DNA of 64,000 bases from Pseudomonas nitroreducens NBRC 12694 (lineage in GTDB: Bacteria > Pseudomonadota > Gammaproteobacteria > Pseudomonadales > Pseudomonadaceae): the NCBI RefSeq assembly GCF_002091755.1, contig NZ_BDAI01000004.1, positions 310,001-374,000 of the forward strand, read 5' to 3'. Every line of letters starts with the position of its first letter. The stretch's first letter is position 1. The notes beneath the pieces are model-generated. The model did not search any database, was not told the DNA's origin, and saw nothing but the letters and a program-made list of their open reading frames with translations. Positions 43,485-50,443 of the stretch are shown here, piece after piece. Position numbers and translations under genes: made by a program.

Positions 43485-44816
43485 ATGACCGACCTGAATC
43501 CAGGCGCCTTCGGCAAGAAGTCGCTTGATAACCTGGAAATCGACACGCTGGTCGTTGGCGCCGGACAAGCCGGCGTGGCCATGAGCGAGCACCTGACCCA
43601 ACAGGGCGTGCCGCACATCGTGCTGGAAAAGAGCCGCATCGCCGAAGCCTGGCGCACCGGACGCTGGGACTCGCTGGTCGCCAACGGCCCGGCCTGGCAC
43701 GACCGCTTCCCGAACATGGAATTCCCGGTCGGCCCGGACGACTTCCCGCACAAGGAGCAGGTGGCGGATTACTTCGTCGCTTACGCCAAGCAGTTCAACG
43801 CGCCGATCCGCACCGGCGTGGAAGTGAAGAAGGTCACCCGCAACGAAGGCCGCCCCGGCTTCACCGTGGAAACCTCCGAAGGCACGATCCAGGCCCTGCG
43901 CGTCGTCTCCGCCACCGGCCCGTTCCAGCGCCCGGTGATACCGGCCATCGCGCCGAAGGACGAAGGCCTGTACCAGATCCACTCGGCCAAGTACTACAAC
44001 CCGCAGCAGCTGCCCGAAGGCGCCGTGCTGGTGATCGGCGCCGGCTCTTCCGGCGTGCAGATCGCCGACGAGCTGAACCGCGCCGGCAAGAAGGTCTTCC
44101 TGTCGGTGGGCGCCCATGACCGCCCGCCGCGCTCCTACCGCAACCGCGACTTCGTCTGGTGGCTGGGCGTGCTCGGCCTGTGGGACGCCGAGGAAGTGCA
44201 GCCGGGCCGCGAGCACGTGACCATCGCCGTGAGCGGTGCCCGTGGTGGCGAGACCATCGACTTCCGTCGCCTGGCCAACGAGGGCATCACCCTGACCGGC
44301 CTGACCAAGGCCTTCGCCGACGGCAAGGTGAGCTTCCAGGACGACCTGGTGGCCAACCTGAAGGCCGGCGATGACAACTACCTCGGCCTGCTCGACGCCG
44401 CCGACGCCTACATCGAGCGCAACGGCCTCGACCTGCCGCTGGAGCCGGAGGCCCGCAAGGTCTACGCGGACGCCGAGTGCATTCGCCATCCGATCCAGGA
44501 GCTGAACCTCGCCGACGCCGGCATCACCGCGATCATCTGGGCCACCGGCTACGCCGTGGACTTCAACTGGCTGCAGGTGAATGCCTTCGACGACAAGGGC
44601 AAGCCCAAGCACCAGCGCGGCGTCTCCCGCGAGCCGGGCGTGTACTTCGTCGGCCTGCCGTGGCTGTCCCGTCGCGGTTCCACCTTCATCTGGGGCGTGT
44701 GGCACGACGCCAAGCATGTGGCCGGCCACATCGCCACCCAGCGCCGTTACGTCGAATATCAGGACGCCTCGCAGCGCGAAGGCTCCTCCGTTCAGAAAGC
44801 CGCATCCTGGGAGTAA
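43485..44816 (+). CDS. Flavin-dependent monooxygenase-like FAD/NAD(P)-binding protein
   Basis: This 443-residue flavoprotein has an N-terminal FAD Rossmann motif VVGAGQAGVA (about 23-32). A second dinucleotide motif, VIGAGSSGVQIADEL, lies at about 183-197. ATGPFQRP and ATGYAVDFNW flank the domain boundaries, as in CzcO/flavin monooxygenase relatives. It would use NAD(P)H and oxygen to oxygenate an amine or carbonyl substrate. It begins a four-gene cassette: the Rid gene follows after 3 bp, then the DUF1028 and M20 genes. TGAGGAAG precedes the ATG. The substrate is unknown. Confidence 0.87.
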   Translation: MTDLNPGAFGKKSLDNLEIDTLVVGAGQAGVAMSEHLTQQGVPHIVLEKSRIAEAWRTGRWDSLVANGPAWHDRFPNMEFPVGPDDFPHKEQVADYFVAYAKQFNAPIRTGVEVKKVTRNEGRPGFTVETSEGTIQALRVVSATGPFQRPVIPAIAPKDEGLYQIHSAKYYNPQQLPEGAVLVIGAGSSGVQIADELNRAGKKVFLSVGAHDRPPRSYRNRDFVWWLGVLGLWDAEEVQPGREHVTIAVSGARGGETIDFRRLANEGITLTGLTKAFADGKVSFQDDLVANLKAGDDNYLGLLDAADAYIERNGLDLPLEPEARKVYADAECIRHPIQELNLADAGITAIIWATGYAVDFNWLQVNAFDDKGKPKHQRGVSREPGVYFVGLPWLSRRGSTFIWGVWHDAKHVAGHIATQRRYVEYQDASQREGSSVQKAASWE

Positions 44817-44819
44817 GAG

Positions 44820-45230
44820 ATGCCTACCCATACTCGCATCCGCATGTTCAACACCAAGGACACCTACCCGAACCAGACCCTGGACAACGACCTCTGCCAG
44901 GCCGTGCGTGCCGGCAACACCGTGTACGTGCGCGGCCAGGTCGGTACCGACTTCGAGGGCAACCTGGTAGGGCTGGGCGATCCGCGTGCCCAGGCCGAAC
45001 AGGCGATGAAGAACGTCAAGCAACTGCTGGAAGAAGCCGGCAGCGACCTGTCGCACATCGTCAAGACCACCACCTACCTGATCGACCCGCGCTACCGCGA
45101 GCCGGTGTACCAGGAAGTCGGCAAGTGGCTGAAGGGCGTGTTCCCGATCTCCACCGGCCTGGTGGTCTCGGCCCTCGGTCAGCCGCAGTGGCTGATGGAA
45201 ATCGACGTCATCGCGGTCATTCCGGACTGA
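44820..45230 (+). CDS. Rid-family (YjgF/UK114) protein lacking the catalytic Arg
   Basis: This 136-residue trimer-forming fold has VRGQVGTDFEGNLV, QAMKNVKQLLEEAG and KTTTYLIDPRYREPVYQ, typical of the family. In RidA the Arg of FPARS hydrolyses enamine/imine intermediates; here the sequence is FPISTG, with Ser111 in that place. It therefore belongs to the Arg-less Rid subgroups, which are not expected to have classic imine-deaminase activity. Its gene follows the flavoprotein after 3 bp, so both are likely co-translated and functionally linked. Confidence 0.88.
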   Translation: MPTHTRIRMFNTKDTYPNQTLDNDLCQAVRAGNTVYVRGQVGTDFEGNLVGLGDPRAQAEQAMKNVKQLLEEAGSDLSHIVKTTTYLIDPRYREPVYQEVGKWLKGVFPISTGLVVSALGQPQWLMEIDVIAVIPD

Positions 45231-45290
45231 AAGCGACTGCGCTAGGCCAGTCAAGGCGGGGCCGTCGCTCGTAACGCTTTCAAGCGTGCA

Positions 45291-45320
45291 GGCGATGCGG
45301 ATTTTCCGCATCGCCCTTTG
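45291..45320 (+). other. Perfect hairpin in the Rid-DUF1028 gap
   Basis: GGCGATGCGG, loop ATTTT, CCGCATCGCC, then CTTTG. The 10-bp perfect stem with weak T-richness after could be a partial terminator or processing site inside the cassette. Confidence 0.6.
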
Positions 45321-45354
45321 TCGTTTTAGCTAGTAGAACAAGCAAGGAGCCACC

Positions 45355-46029
45355 ATGACCTTCTCCATCGTCGGCCGCTGCGCCGAAACCGGACAATTGG
45401 GTATCGCCATCAGCTCCTCGAGCATTGCCGTGGGCGCCCGCTGCCCCTGGGTACGCGCCGGCGTCGGCGCGGTGGCCACGCAGAACATCACCCTGCCGGC
45501 CCTCGGCCCGCAGATCCTCGACCAGCTCGAAGCCGGCCTCGAACCCGGCGCGGCGCTGGACAAGGCGCTCTCCAGCAACGGCTATAGCCAGTACCGCCAG
45601 GTGACGGTGATCGACCAGCACGGCAAGGTCGCGCTGTTCACCGGTAGCGAAGCGCTGGGCGTGTACAACGCCGTGGCCGGGGAAAACTGCGTGGCGGCGG
45701 GCAACCTGCTGTCCTCCCCCGCAGTGATCGAAGCCATGACCCAGGCCTTCGAAGGCGCCAACGGCTGCCTGGCCGAGCGCCTGCTCGCCGCGATGCAGGC
45801 CGCGATGGCCGCCGGTGGCGAAGCCGGTCCGGTGCACTCGGCCGCGCTCAAAGTCGTCGGCGACCTGGTCTGGCCGATCGTCGACCTGCGTGTGGACTGG
45901 GCGGATGAAGCGCCCATCGATGAGCTGGAAAAACTCTGGGTGGCCTACAAGCCGCAGCTGGAGGACTACCTTGTGCGCGCCCTCGACCCGACCAAGGCAC
46001 CGAGCTACGGTGTGCCGGGCGACGAGTAA
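45355..46029 (+). CDS. DUF1028 protein (Ntn-hydrolase-like fold)
   Basis: This 224-residue DUF1028 protein starts MTFSIVGRCAETGQLGIAISS, the family hallmark, with PWVRAGVGAVATQNITLP following. Thr2 would be N-terminal after Met removal, as in Ntn-type hydrolases, though activity is not established. The family often sits beside Rid proteins and amino acid or peptide hydrolases. AAGGAG precedes the ATG. A palindromic repeat separates it from the M20 gene. Confidence 0.88.
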   Translation: MTFSIVGRCAETGQLGIAISSSSIAVGARCPWVRAGVGAVATQNITLPALGPQILDQLEAGLEPGAALDKALSSNGYSQYRQVTVIDQHGKVALFTGSEALGVYNAVAGENCVAAGNLLSSPAVIEAMTQAFEGANGCLAERLLAAMQAAMAAGGEAGPVHSAALKVVGDLVWPIVDLRVDWADEAPIDELEKLWVAYKPQLEDYLVRALDPTKAPSYGVPGDE

Positions 46030-46041
46030 CGCCATGCCCCC

Positions 46042-46110
46042 TGTAGGAGCGAGCTTGCTCGCGAACAGCCTCCGCAGCGGGGCGGGTTCGCGAGCAAGCT
46101 CGCTCCTACG
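46042..46110. repeat. REP-like palindrome, GGAGCGAGCTTGCTCGCGAA family
   Basis: TGTAGGAGCGAGCTTGCTCG and CGAGCAAGCTCGCTCCTACG are near-perfect inverted copies around a short GC spacer. It lies in the 106-bp gap between the DUF1028 and M20 genes. Confidence 0.9.
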
Positions 46111-46135
46111 AAGAGCCAAAAAGCAGGACCCGACC

Positions 46136-47287
46136 ATGCCTTCCAGCCGTGAAATCCTCGCCGACCTGATCGCCTTCGACACCGTCAGCCGCAACTCCAA
46201 CCTGGCGCTGATCCACTACATCCGCGACTACCTCGCAGGCCACGGCATCGCCTGCGAGCTGTTTCACGATGCCGAAGGTGGCAAGGCCAACCTCTACGCC
46301 ACGCTGGGACCGCAGGATCGCGGCGGCGTGTGCCTGTCAGGCCACACCGACGTAGTGCCCACCGACGGCCAGCCGTGGACGGTCCCGCCGTTCGAGCTGA
46401 CCGAGCGCGATGGCCGTCTTTACGGACGCGGCACGGCGGACATGAAGGGCTACATCGCCTGCGTGCTGGCGGCAGTGCCGGCGTTCCTCGCCCAACCGCT
46501 GCGCCTGCCGGTGCACCTGGCGTTCTCCTACGACGAGGAAGTCGGCTGCCTGGGCGTGCGCTCGCTGCTCGCCGCGCTGGAACACCGCGAGCACAAGCCG
46601 ATGCTGTGCATCATCGGCGAGCCCACCGAACTCAAGCCGGTGCTCGGCCACAAGGGCAAGCTCGCCATGCGCTGCCAGGTACACGGCGCGCCCTGCCACT
46701 CGGCCTATGCGCCGCAGGGCGTGAATGCCATCGAATACGCGGCGAAGCTGATCGGCCGCCTCGGCGAGATCGGCACCCGCCTGGCGGAGCCTGCGCGCCA
46801 CGACCCGCGCTTCGATCCGCCCTATTCCACCGTGCAGACCGGCGTGATCAGCGGCGGCCGCGCGCTGAACATCGTGCCCGCCGAGTGCCAGTTCGATTTC
46901 GAAGTGCGCGCGCTGCCCAGCGATGATCCGCAACAGGTCGCCGATGACCTGCGCGCCTTCGCCGAGGCCGAGCTGCTGCCGAAGATGCGCGCGGTGAAGG
47001 CCGAGACGGATATCCGCTTCAGCGAACTCTCGGCCTATCCCGCCCTGGTCACCGACCAGCAGGCCCAGGCCGCCGAGCTGATCGCGCTGCTGAGCGGTTC
47101 GCGCGACTTCACCACCGTCGCCTACGGCACCGAGGGTGGGCTGTTCGACCAGGCCGGCATTCCCACCGTGGTCTGCGGTCCGGGCAGCATGGACCAGGGC
47201 CACAAGCCGGACGAATTCGTCAGCCTGGAGCAGTTGGCCAGGTGCGACGAGATGATGGGGCGGCTGGCGGAGTGGTTGCGCGCCTGA
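46136..47287 (+). CDS. ArgE-like M20 deacylase/peptidase
   Basis: This 383-residue metallohydrolase of the M20 ArgE/DapE/ACY1 type has the metal ligand His in LSGHTDVVP, Asp in GRGTADMKGY, the catalytic Glu pair in YDEEVGCLG, and a late GHKPDEF. Annotation as acetylornithine deacetylase is common for this type. However, the cassette (flavoprotein, Rid, DUF1028) suggests a catabolic N-acyl or peptide substrate rather than arginine synthesis. The ATG at 46136 is chosen because an earlier in-frame opening only shadows the DUF1028 gene. Confidence 0.87.
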   Translation: MPSSREILADLIAFDTVSRNSNLALIHYIRDYLAGHGIACELFHDAEGGKANLYATLGPQDRGGVCLSGHTDVVPTDGQPWTVPPFELTERDGRLYGRGTADMKGYIACVLAAVPAFLAQPLRLPVHLAFSYDEEVGCLGVRSLLAALEHREHKPMLCIIGEPTELKPVLGHKGKLAMRCQVHGAPCHSAYAPQGVNAIEYAAKLIGRLGEIGTRLAEPARHDPRFDPPYSTVQTGVISGGRALNIVPAECQFDFEVRALPSDDPQQVADDLRAFAEAELLPKMRAVKAETDIRFSELSAYPALVTDQQAQAAELIALLSGSRDFTTVAYGTEGGLFDQAGIPTVVCGPGSMDQGHKPDEFVSLEQLARCDEMMGRLAEWLRA

Positions 47288-47311
47288 AGCACCGCGCGGT
47301 CTAACCGTTTT

Positions 47312-47395
47312 CGTAGGAGCGGACTGCGTCCGCGATGTGCAACCGGCTTGCTTGGAGCGGCCGGGAATCGATCGCGGATGAATCCGCTCCTACGA
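47312..47395. repeat. REP-like palindrome (GGAGCGGACTGCGTCCGCGA form)
   Basis: CGTAGGAGCGGACTGCGTCC at the left faces ATCGCGGATGAATCCGCTCC at the right. It is the first of three repeats in the 472-bp gap after the M20 gene. Confidence 0.8.
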
Positions 47396-47416
47396 GATAC
47401 CTCCGCACTTGGGCCA

Positions 47417-47548
47417 TCCCTCACCCTAGCCCTCTCCCAAGGGGAGAGGGGACCGTTCGGTGCAGGATGAAACCTTTGCGTCAGTCGGCTCGGACTGCCC
47501 CCTCTCCCTGAGGAGCGGGGCGCGCAGCCAGGGTTGGGGTGAGGGGGG
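47417..47548. repeat. Paired REP-like element, CCTCTCCC family
   Basis: TCCCTCACCCTAGCCCTCTC..GGGGAGAGGGG, spacer, CCCCCTCTCCC.., then GGTTGGGGTGAGGGG. The right unit carries extra bases (GGGGCGCGCAGCC), so it is slightly degenerate. Confidence 0.8.
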
Positions 47549-47675
47549 AAGATGCAGCGACGGACTATCCAGAGAAGACGGTTGCTCCTACAACAGCCAA
47601 ACCCCTCACGCTGAGCCGGCCGCACATCTGGTTGGGAACGCACGGGGGCATACCACGGTACGGGCTGTCACGTCG

Positions 47676-47742
47676 GTTCGCGAGCAAGCTCGCTCCTACA
47701 GGGAGCAATTGCTCTTCGTGGGAGCGAGCTTGCTCGCGAACA
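47676..47742. repeat. REP-like palindrome, GGAGCGAGCTTGCTCGCGAA family
   Basis: TTCGCGAGCAAGCTCGCTCC faces GGGAGCGAGCTTGCTCGCGA. It lies just after the 3' end of the HAD phosphatase gene (minus strand). Confidence 0.85.
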
Positions 47743-47759
47743 GTCCCGGCACAGGAATA

Positions 47760-48404
47760 TCAGGCAAACGCCGCGCGCAGCTCGTCCATGCTCGCGAAGT
47801 AGTGCGCCGGGCTTTCCGCCATCAGTTCCTCGCGGCTGCCAAAGCCATAGCCGACACCGGCAGCGGACAGGCCATTACGATGGGCGCCGATCAGGTCGTG
47901 CTTGCGGTCGCCGATCATCAGCGTCTGCGCCAGGTTCAGCTTCTCGATAGCCAGCAGATGCTCGATCAGCTCCACCTTGTTGGTCCGTGTGCCGTCCAGC
48001 TCGCTGCCGTAGATCACTTTGAAGTGTTTGGCGAAGTCGAAGTGGCGGGCGATTTCCGCCGCGAACACGGTCGGCTTGCTGGTGCAGATGTATAGCGCAC
48101 GGCCCTGGCCAGCGAGCAGTTGCAGGAGCTCGCCGACGCCGTCGAACACCTTGTTCTCGTACAGCCCGGTGTCCTTGAAGCGCACGCGGTAGTGGTTCAC
48201 CGCCTCCCAGGCACGCGCCTCGTCGAAGTCGTAGGTGCTCATGAAGCACTGCAGCAGCGGCGGGCCGATGAAATGTTCGAGCTGGCGCAGGTCCGGCTCA
48301 TCGATGCCCAGTTGGGCGAGCGCGTACTGGATCGAGCGGGTGATGCCCTCGCGCGGGTCGGTGAGGGTGCCGTCGAGGTCGAAGAGGATGTTCTGGTAAT
48401 GCAT
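47760..48404 (-). CDS. HAD-family phosphatase (phosphoglycolate phosphatase-like)
   Basis: This 214-residue HAD hydrolase has motif I FDLDGTLTD (nucleophile Asp), Thr/Ser motif II in YICTSKPTVF, Lys in RTNKVELIEHLL, and motif III MIGDRKHDLIGA. It has an alpha-helical cap after motif I, as in Gph/PGMB-type enzymes. The ATG at 48404 is chosen since the in-frame upstream extension lies in a non-coding stretch. The substrate is uncertain: phosphoglycolate or a small sugar phosphate. Confidence 0.9.
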   Translation of the reverse strand: MHYQNILFDLDGTLTDPREGITRSIQYALAQLGIDEPDLRQLEHFIGPPLLQCFMSTYDFDEARAWEAVNHYRVRFKDTGLYENKVFDGVGELLQLLAGQGRALYICTSKPTVFAAEIARHFDFAKHFKVIYGSELDGTRTNKVELIEHLLAIEKLNLAQTLMIGDRKHDLIGAHRNGLSAAGVGYGFGSREELMAESPAHYFASMDELRAAFA

Positions 48405-48489
48405 GGGATCAGCGTCCGGCCGCGAAAGTCGGGCGGGAAGGATACTGTGCATGGCCGCCTGCGCGAAGCGCGGAGCGCCGAACGACACC

Positions 48490-49629
48490 TCAGGGCGCCG
48501 CGCCCTGGCCCTGCCTGAGCACCCGGAAGCCACCGCTGACGCTCACCGGCTCGGCCTCCCCGGCACCATAGGTCTGCACGCTTGAGTCATCGTCTGGCTC
48601 GTCCTCGGGTTGTGCCAGGCGGCCGGTCAGGCTGGCCTGGACGCGGGCGCCCAGGTGATCGACGCCGGACATCACCCCGCCCTCCGGATCACGCATCAGC
48701 GCCAGCCACTGTTCGTCGAAGGCAGCGTTGATCTCCTTGCGCAGCTGGGTCTCCACCTCGGGCCGTTCCTTGTCGTTGCCGGCCATGCTGAACAGGGTGA
48801 AGGCCACCGAGATGACCGACCCGGCGACCTTGCCCGCTGCGCCAGCCACCACGCCGGCGATGCTGCGGTTCTTCAGTTCATTGACCAGCTTGGCGCTGGT
48901 GCGCTGCGCCACCGGCGAGACGCCGCTGACCTTGGTGCCGGCGCCGGCCTTGCCGGAGGCGCTGCGAATCTCCTGCATCAGTGCGGCGAAGGCGGGCAGC
49001 TTGCCGATGTCCTTGGCGTTCACCACGTCATACAGCGAGGCATCGCGACTGGAGGGCGGGCCGAGGCTGATGGCCGGAACGCCCATCAGGTGTTCATCGA
49101 AGGCCTTCTGCGGGATGCCGCGGCGCTGGGGAATTTCCTTCACCGCCACACTGAGCAGTTCGATGTAATGCCGCGTGGCCTTCTCCATTACCGAGTCGGG
49201 ATCGACCTGTTTCGCCACTGGGACGAGCACCTGCTTGCGGTACTGCTCCTGCAGGTAGGCGGCGAGTTTGTCGACGGTGGGGTCGAGGTCGCCGTGGGAG
49301 CCCATCTTGTACCAGGCGACCTTCATGCCCAGCCATTGCTGGGTCCAGTAGCTGGAGAACCAGGGGATGAATTTCTCGTCGGTGCGCTGGTAAACCAGGT
49401 CCATCCATTGCTGCATCGCTTCTTCGGCGTAGGCACGGGCCTGGGAAGTGGCGGCCAGGGAGGCGGCACCGATGTCGGCATCGACCTGGCGCCAGGTGGC
49501 TTCGGTGAGCGGAGCGGTGGGTGTGGCGGGGTGATGGGCACAGCCGCCCAGCGCCAGCAGAAGCAGCGCAACGACACCGCCACGCCGCCAGGGCGAAACG
49601 GTGGAGCAGAAGGAGCACAGACTGTTCAT
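48490..49629 (-). CDS. Putative lipoprotein, unknown function
   Basis: I do not recognise this protein of about 379 residues. A signal sequence ends in the lipobox LALGGC, so it is probably a lipoprotein. A mostly helical domain follows, with RAYAEEAMQQWMDLVYQRTDEKF and Trp-rich WFSSYWTQQWLGMK. The centre has a Gly/Ala segment (GVVAGAAGKVAGSVISVAFTL) that could insert in a membrane. The tail is acidic. Two starts are possible; MNSLCSF at 49629 is used, with an extra 8 codons at most if 49653 is real. Confidence 0.75.
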   Translation of the reverse strand: MNSLCSFCSTVSPWRRGGVVALLLLALGGCAHHPATPTAPLTEATWRQVDADIGAASLAATSQARAYAEEAMQQWMDLVYQRTDEKFIPWFSSYWTQQWLGMKVAWYKMGSHGDLDPTVDKLAAYLQEQYRKQVLVPVAKQVDPDSVMEKATRHYIELLSVAVKEIPQRRGIPQKAFDEHLMGVPAISLGPPSSRDASLYDVVNAKDIGKLPAFAALMQEIRSASGKAGAGTKVSGVSPVAQRTSAKLVNELKNRSIAGVVAGAAGKVAGSVISVAFTLFSMAGNDKERPEVETQLRKEINAAFDEQWLALMRDPEGGVMSGVDHLGARVQASLTGRLAQPEDEPDDDSSVQTYGAGEAEPVSVSGGFRVLRQGQGAAP

Positions 49630-49824
49630 GACCGCCCGCCGGCTCGGCGGCATCCCCGGCGCCGCCCGCTACTGACTTCGGCCGGGCACGCCCTGGCGTC
49701 CGGTCACCTTGGCTCAGTATAGGGCGCGAGGTCTGGCGCGGCGGGCCGTCTGGCGGTTTGGCCGGGGCTTGCTCGCGAACCGCCCAACCGAATGAGGACG
49801 ATCAGAACATGGGCGCAGGTGCGA

Positions 49825-50367
49825 TCATCCGGCAAACCCCTCGGCAATATGCTGATCCTTCAGCTTCACGTAGTTGCCGGCGGTATAGCTGAAGAACGCG
49901 CGCTCCTTGTCCGTCAGCGGACGGGCCTTCTTCACCGGGCTGCCGACATAGAGGAAGCCGCTCTCCAGCACCTTGCCCGGCGGCACCAGGCTGCCGGCGC
50001 CGAGGATCACCTCGTCCTCGATCACCGCCCCGTCCATCACGATGGACCCCATGCCCACCAGGATGCGGCTGCCGATGGTGCAGCCATGCAGCAGCACCTT
50101 GTGCCCGATGGTCACTTCGTCGCCGATGGTCAGCGGGAAGCCGTCCGGGTTGAACGGGCCGGCGTGGGTGATGTGCAGCACGCTGCCATCCTGCACGCTG
50201 GTGCGCGCGCCGATGCGGATGCGGTGCATGTCGCCGCGGATCACCACCAGCGGCCAGACCGAGCTGTCGGCGCCGATCTCCACGTCACCGATGACCACGG
50301 CGCTGGCGTCGACGAAGACGCGCTCGCCGAGAGATGGCGTTTTGCCCTGATACGAACGAATAGTCAC
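49825..50367 (-). CDS. Gamma-carbonic-anhydrase-like hexapeptide protein
   Basis: This 180-residue left-handed beta-helix protein has hexapeptide repeats (VVIGDVEIGADSSVWPLVVIRGD, LTIGDEVTIGHKVLLHGCTIG, ILVGMGSIVMDGAVIEDEV). Metal-binding His residues are expected in VTIGHKVLLHG. A GTG start at 50367 gives the usual length; the longer ATG reading runs into the promoter region of prlC. It is divergent from prlC over 76 bp. Carbonic anhydrase activity is a family possibility, not shown. Confidence 0.85.
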   Translation of the reverse strand: MTIRSYQGKTPSLGERVFVDASAVVIGDVEIGADSSVWPLVVIRGDMHRIRIGARTSVQDGSVLHITHAGPFNPDGFPLTIGDEVTIGHKVLLHGCTIGSRILVGMGSIVMDGAVIEDEVILGAGSLVPPGKVLESGFLYVGSPVKKARPLTDKERAFFSYTAGNYVKLKDQHIAEGFAG

Positions 50368-50443
50368 GATAGAGTCTCTCTGGCTGCGAATAGGCCCGAT
50401 TGTATTTAAGATGGCCGAGTGTTTCTTCAGCCAAGGTGCCACC

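Noticed and set aside
50411..50443. Upstream ATG for prlC adding 11 residues
   Set aside because: No ribosome site before it, while AAGGTG precedes the GTG at 50444 and gives the usual family length.
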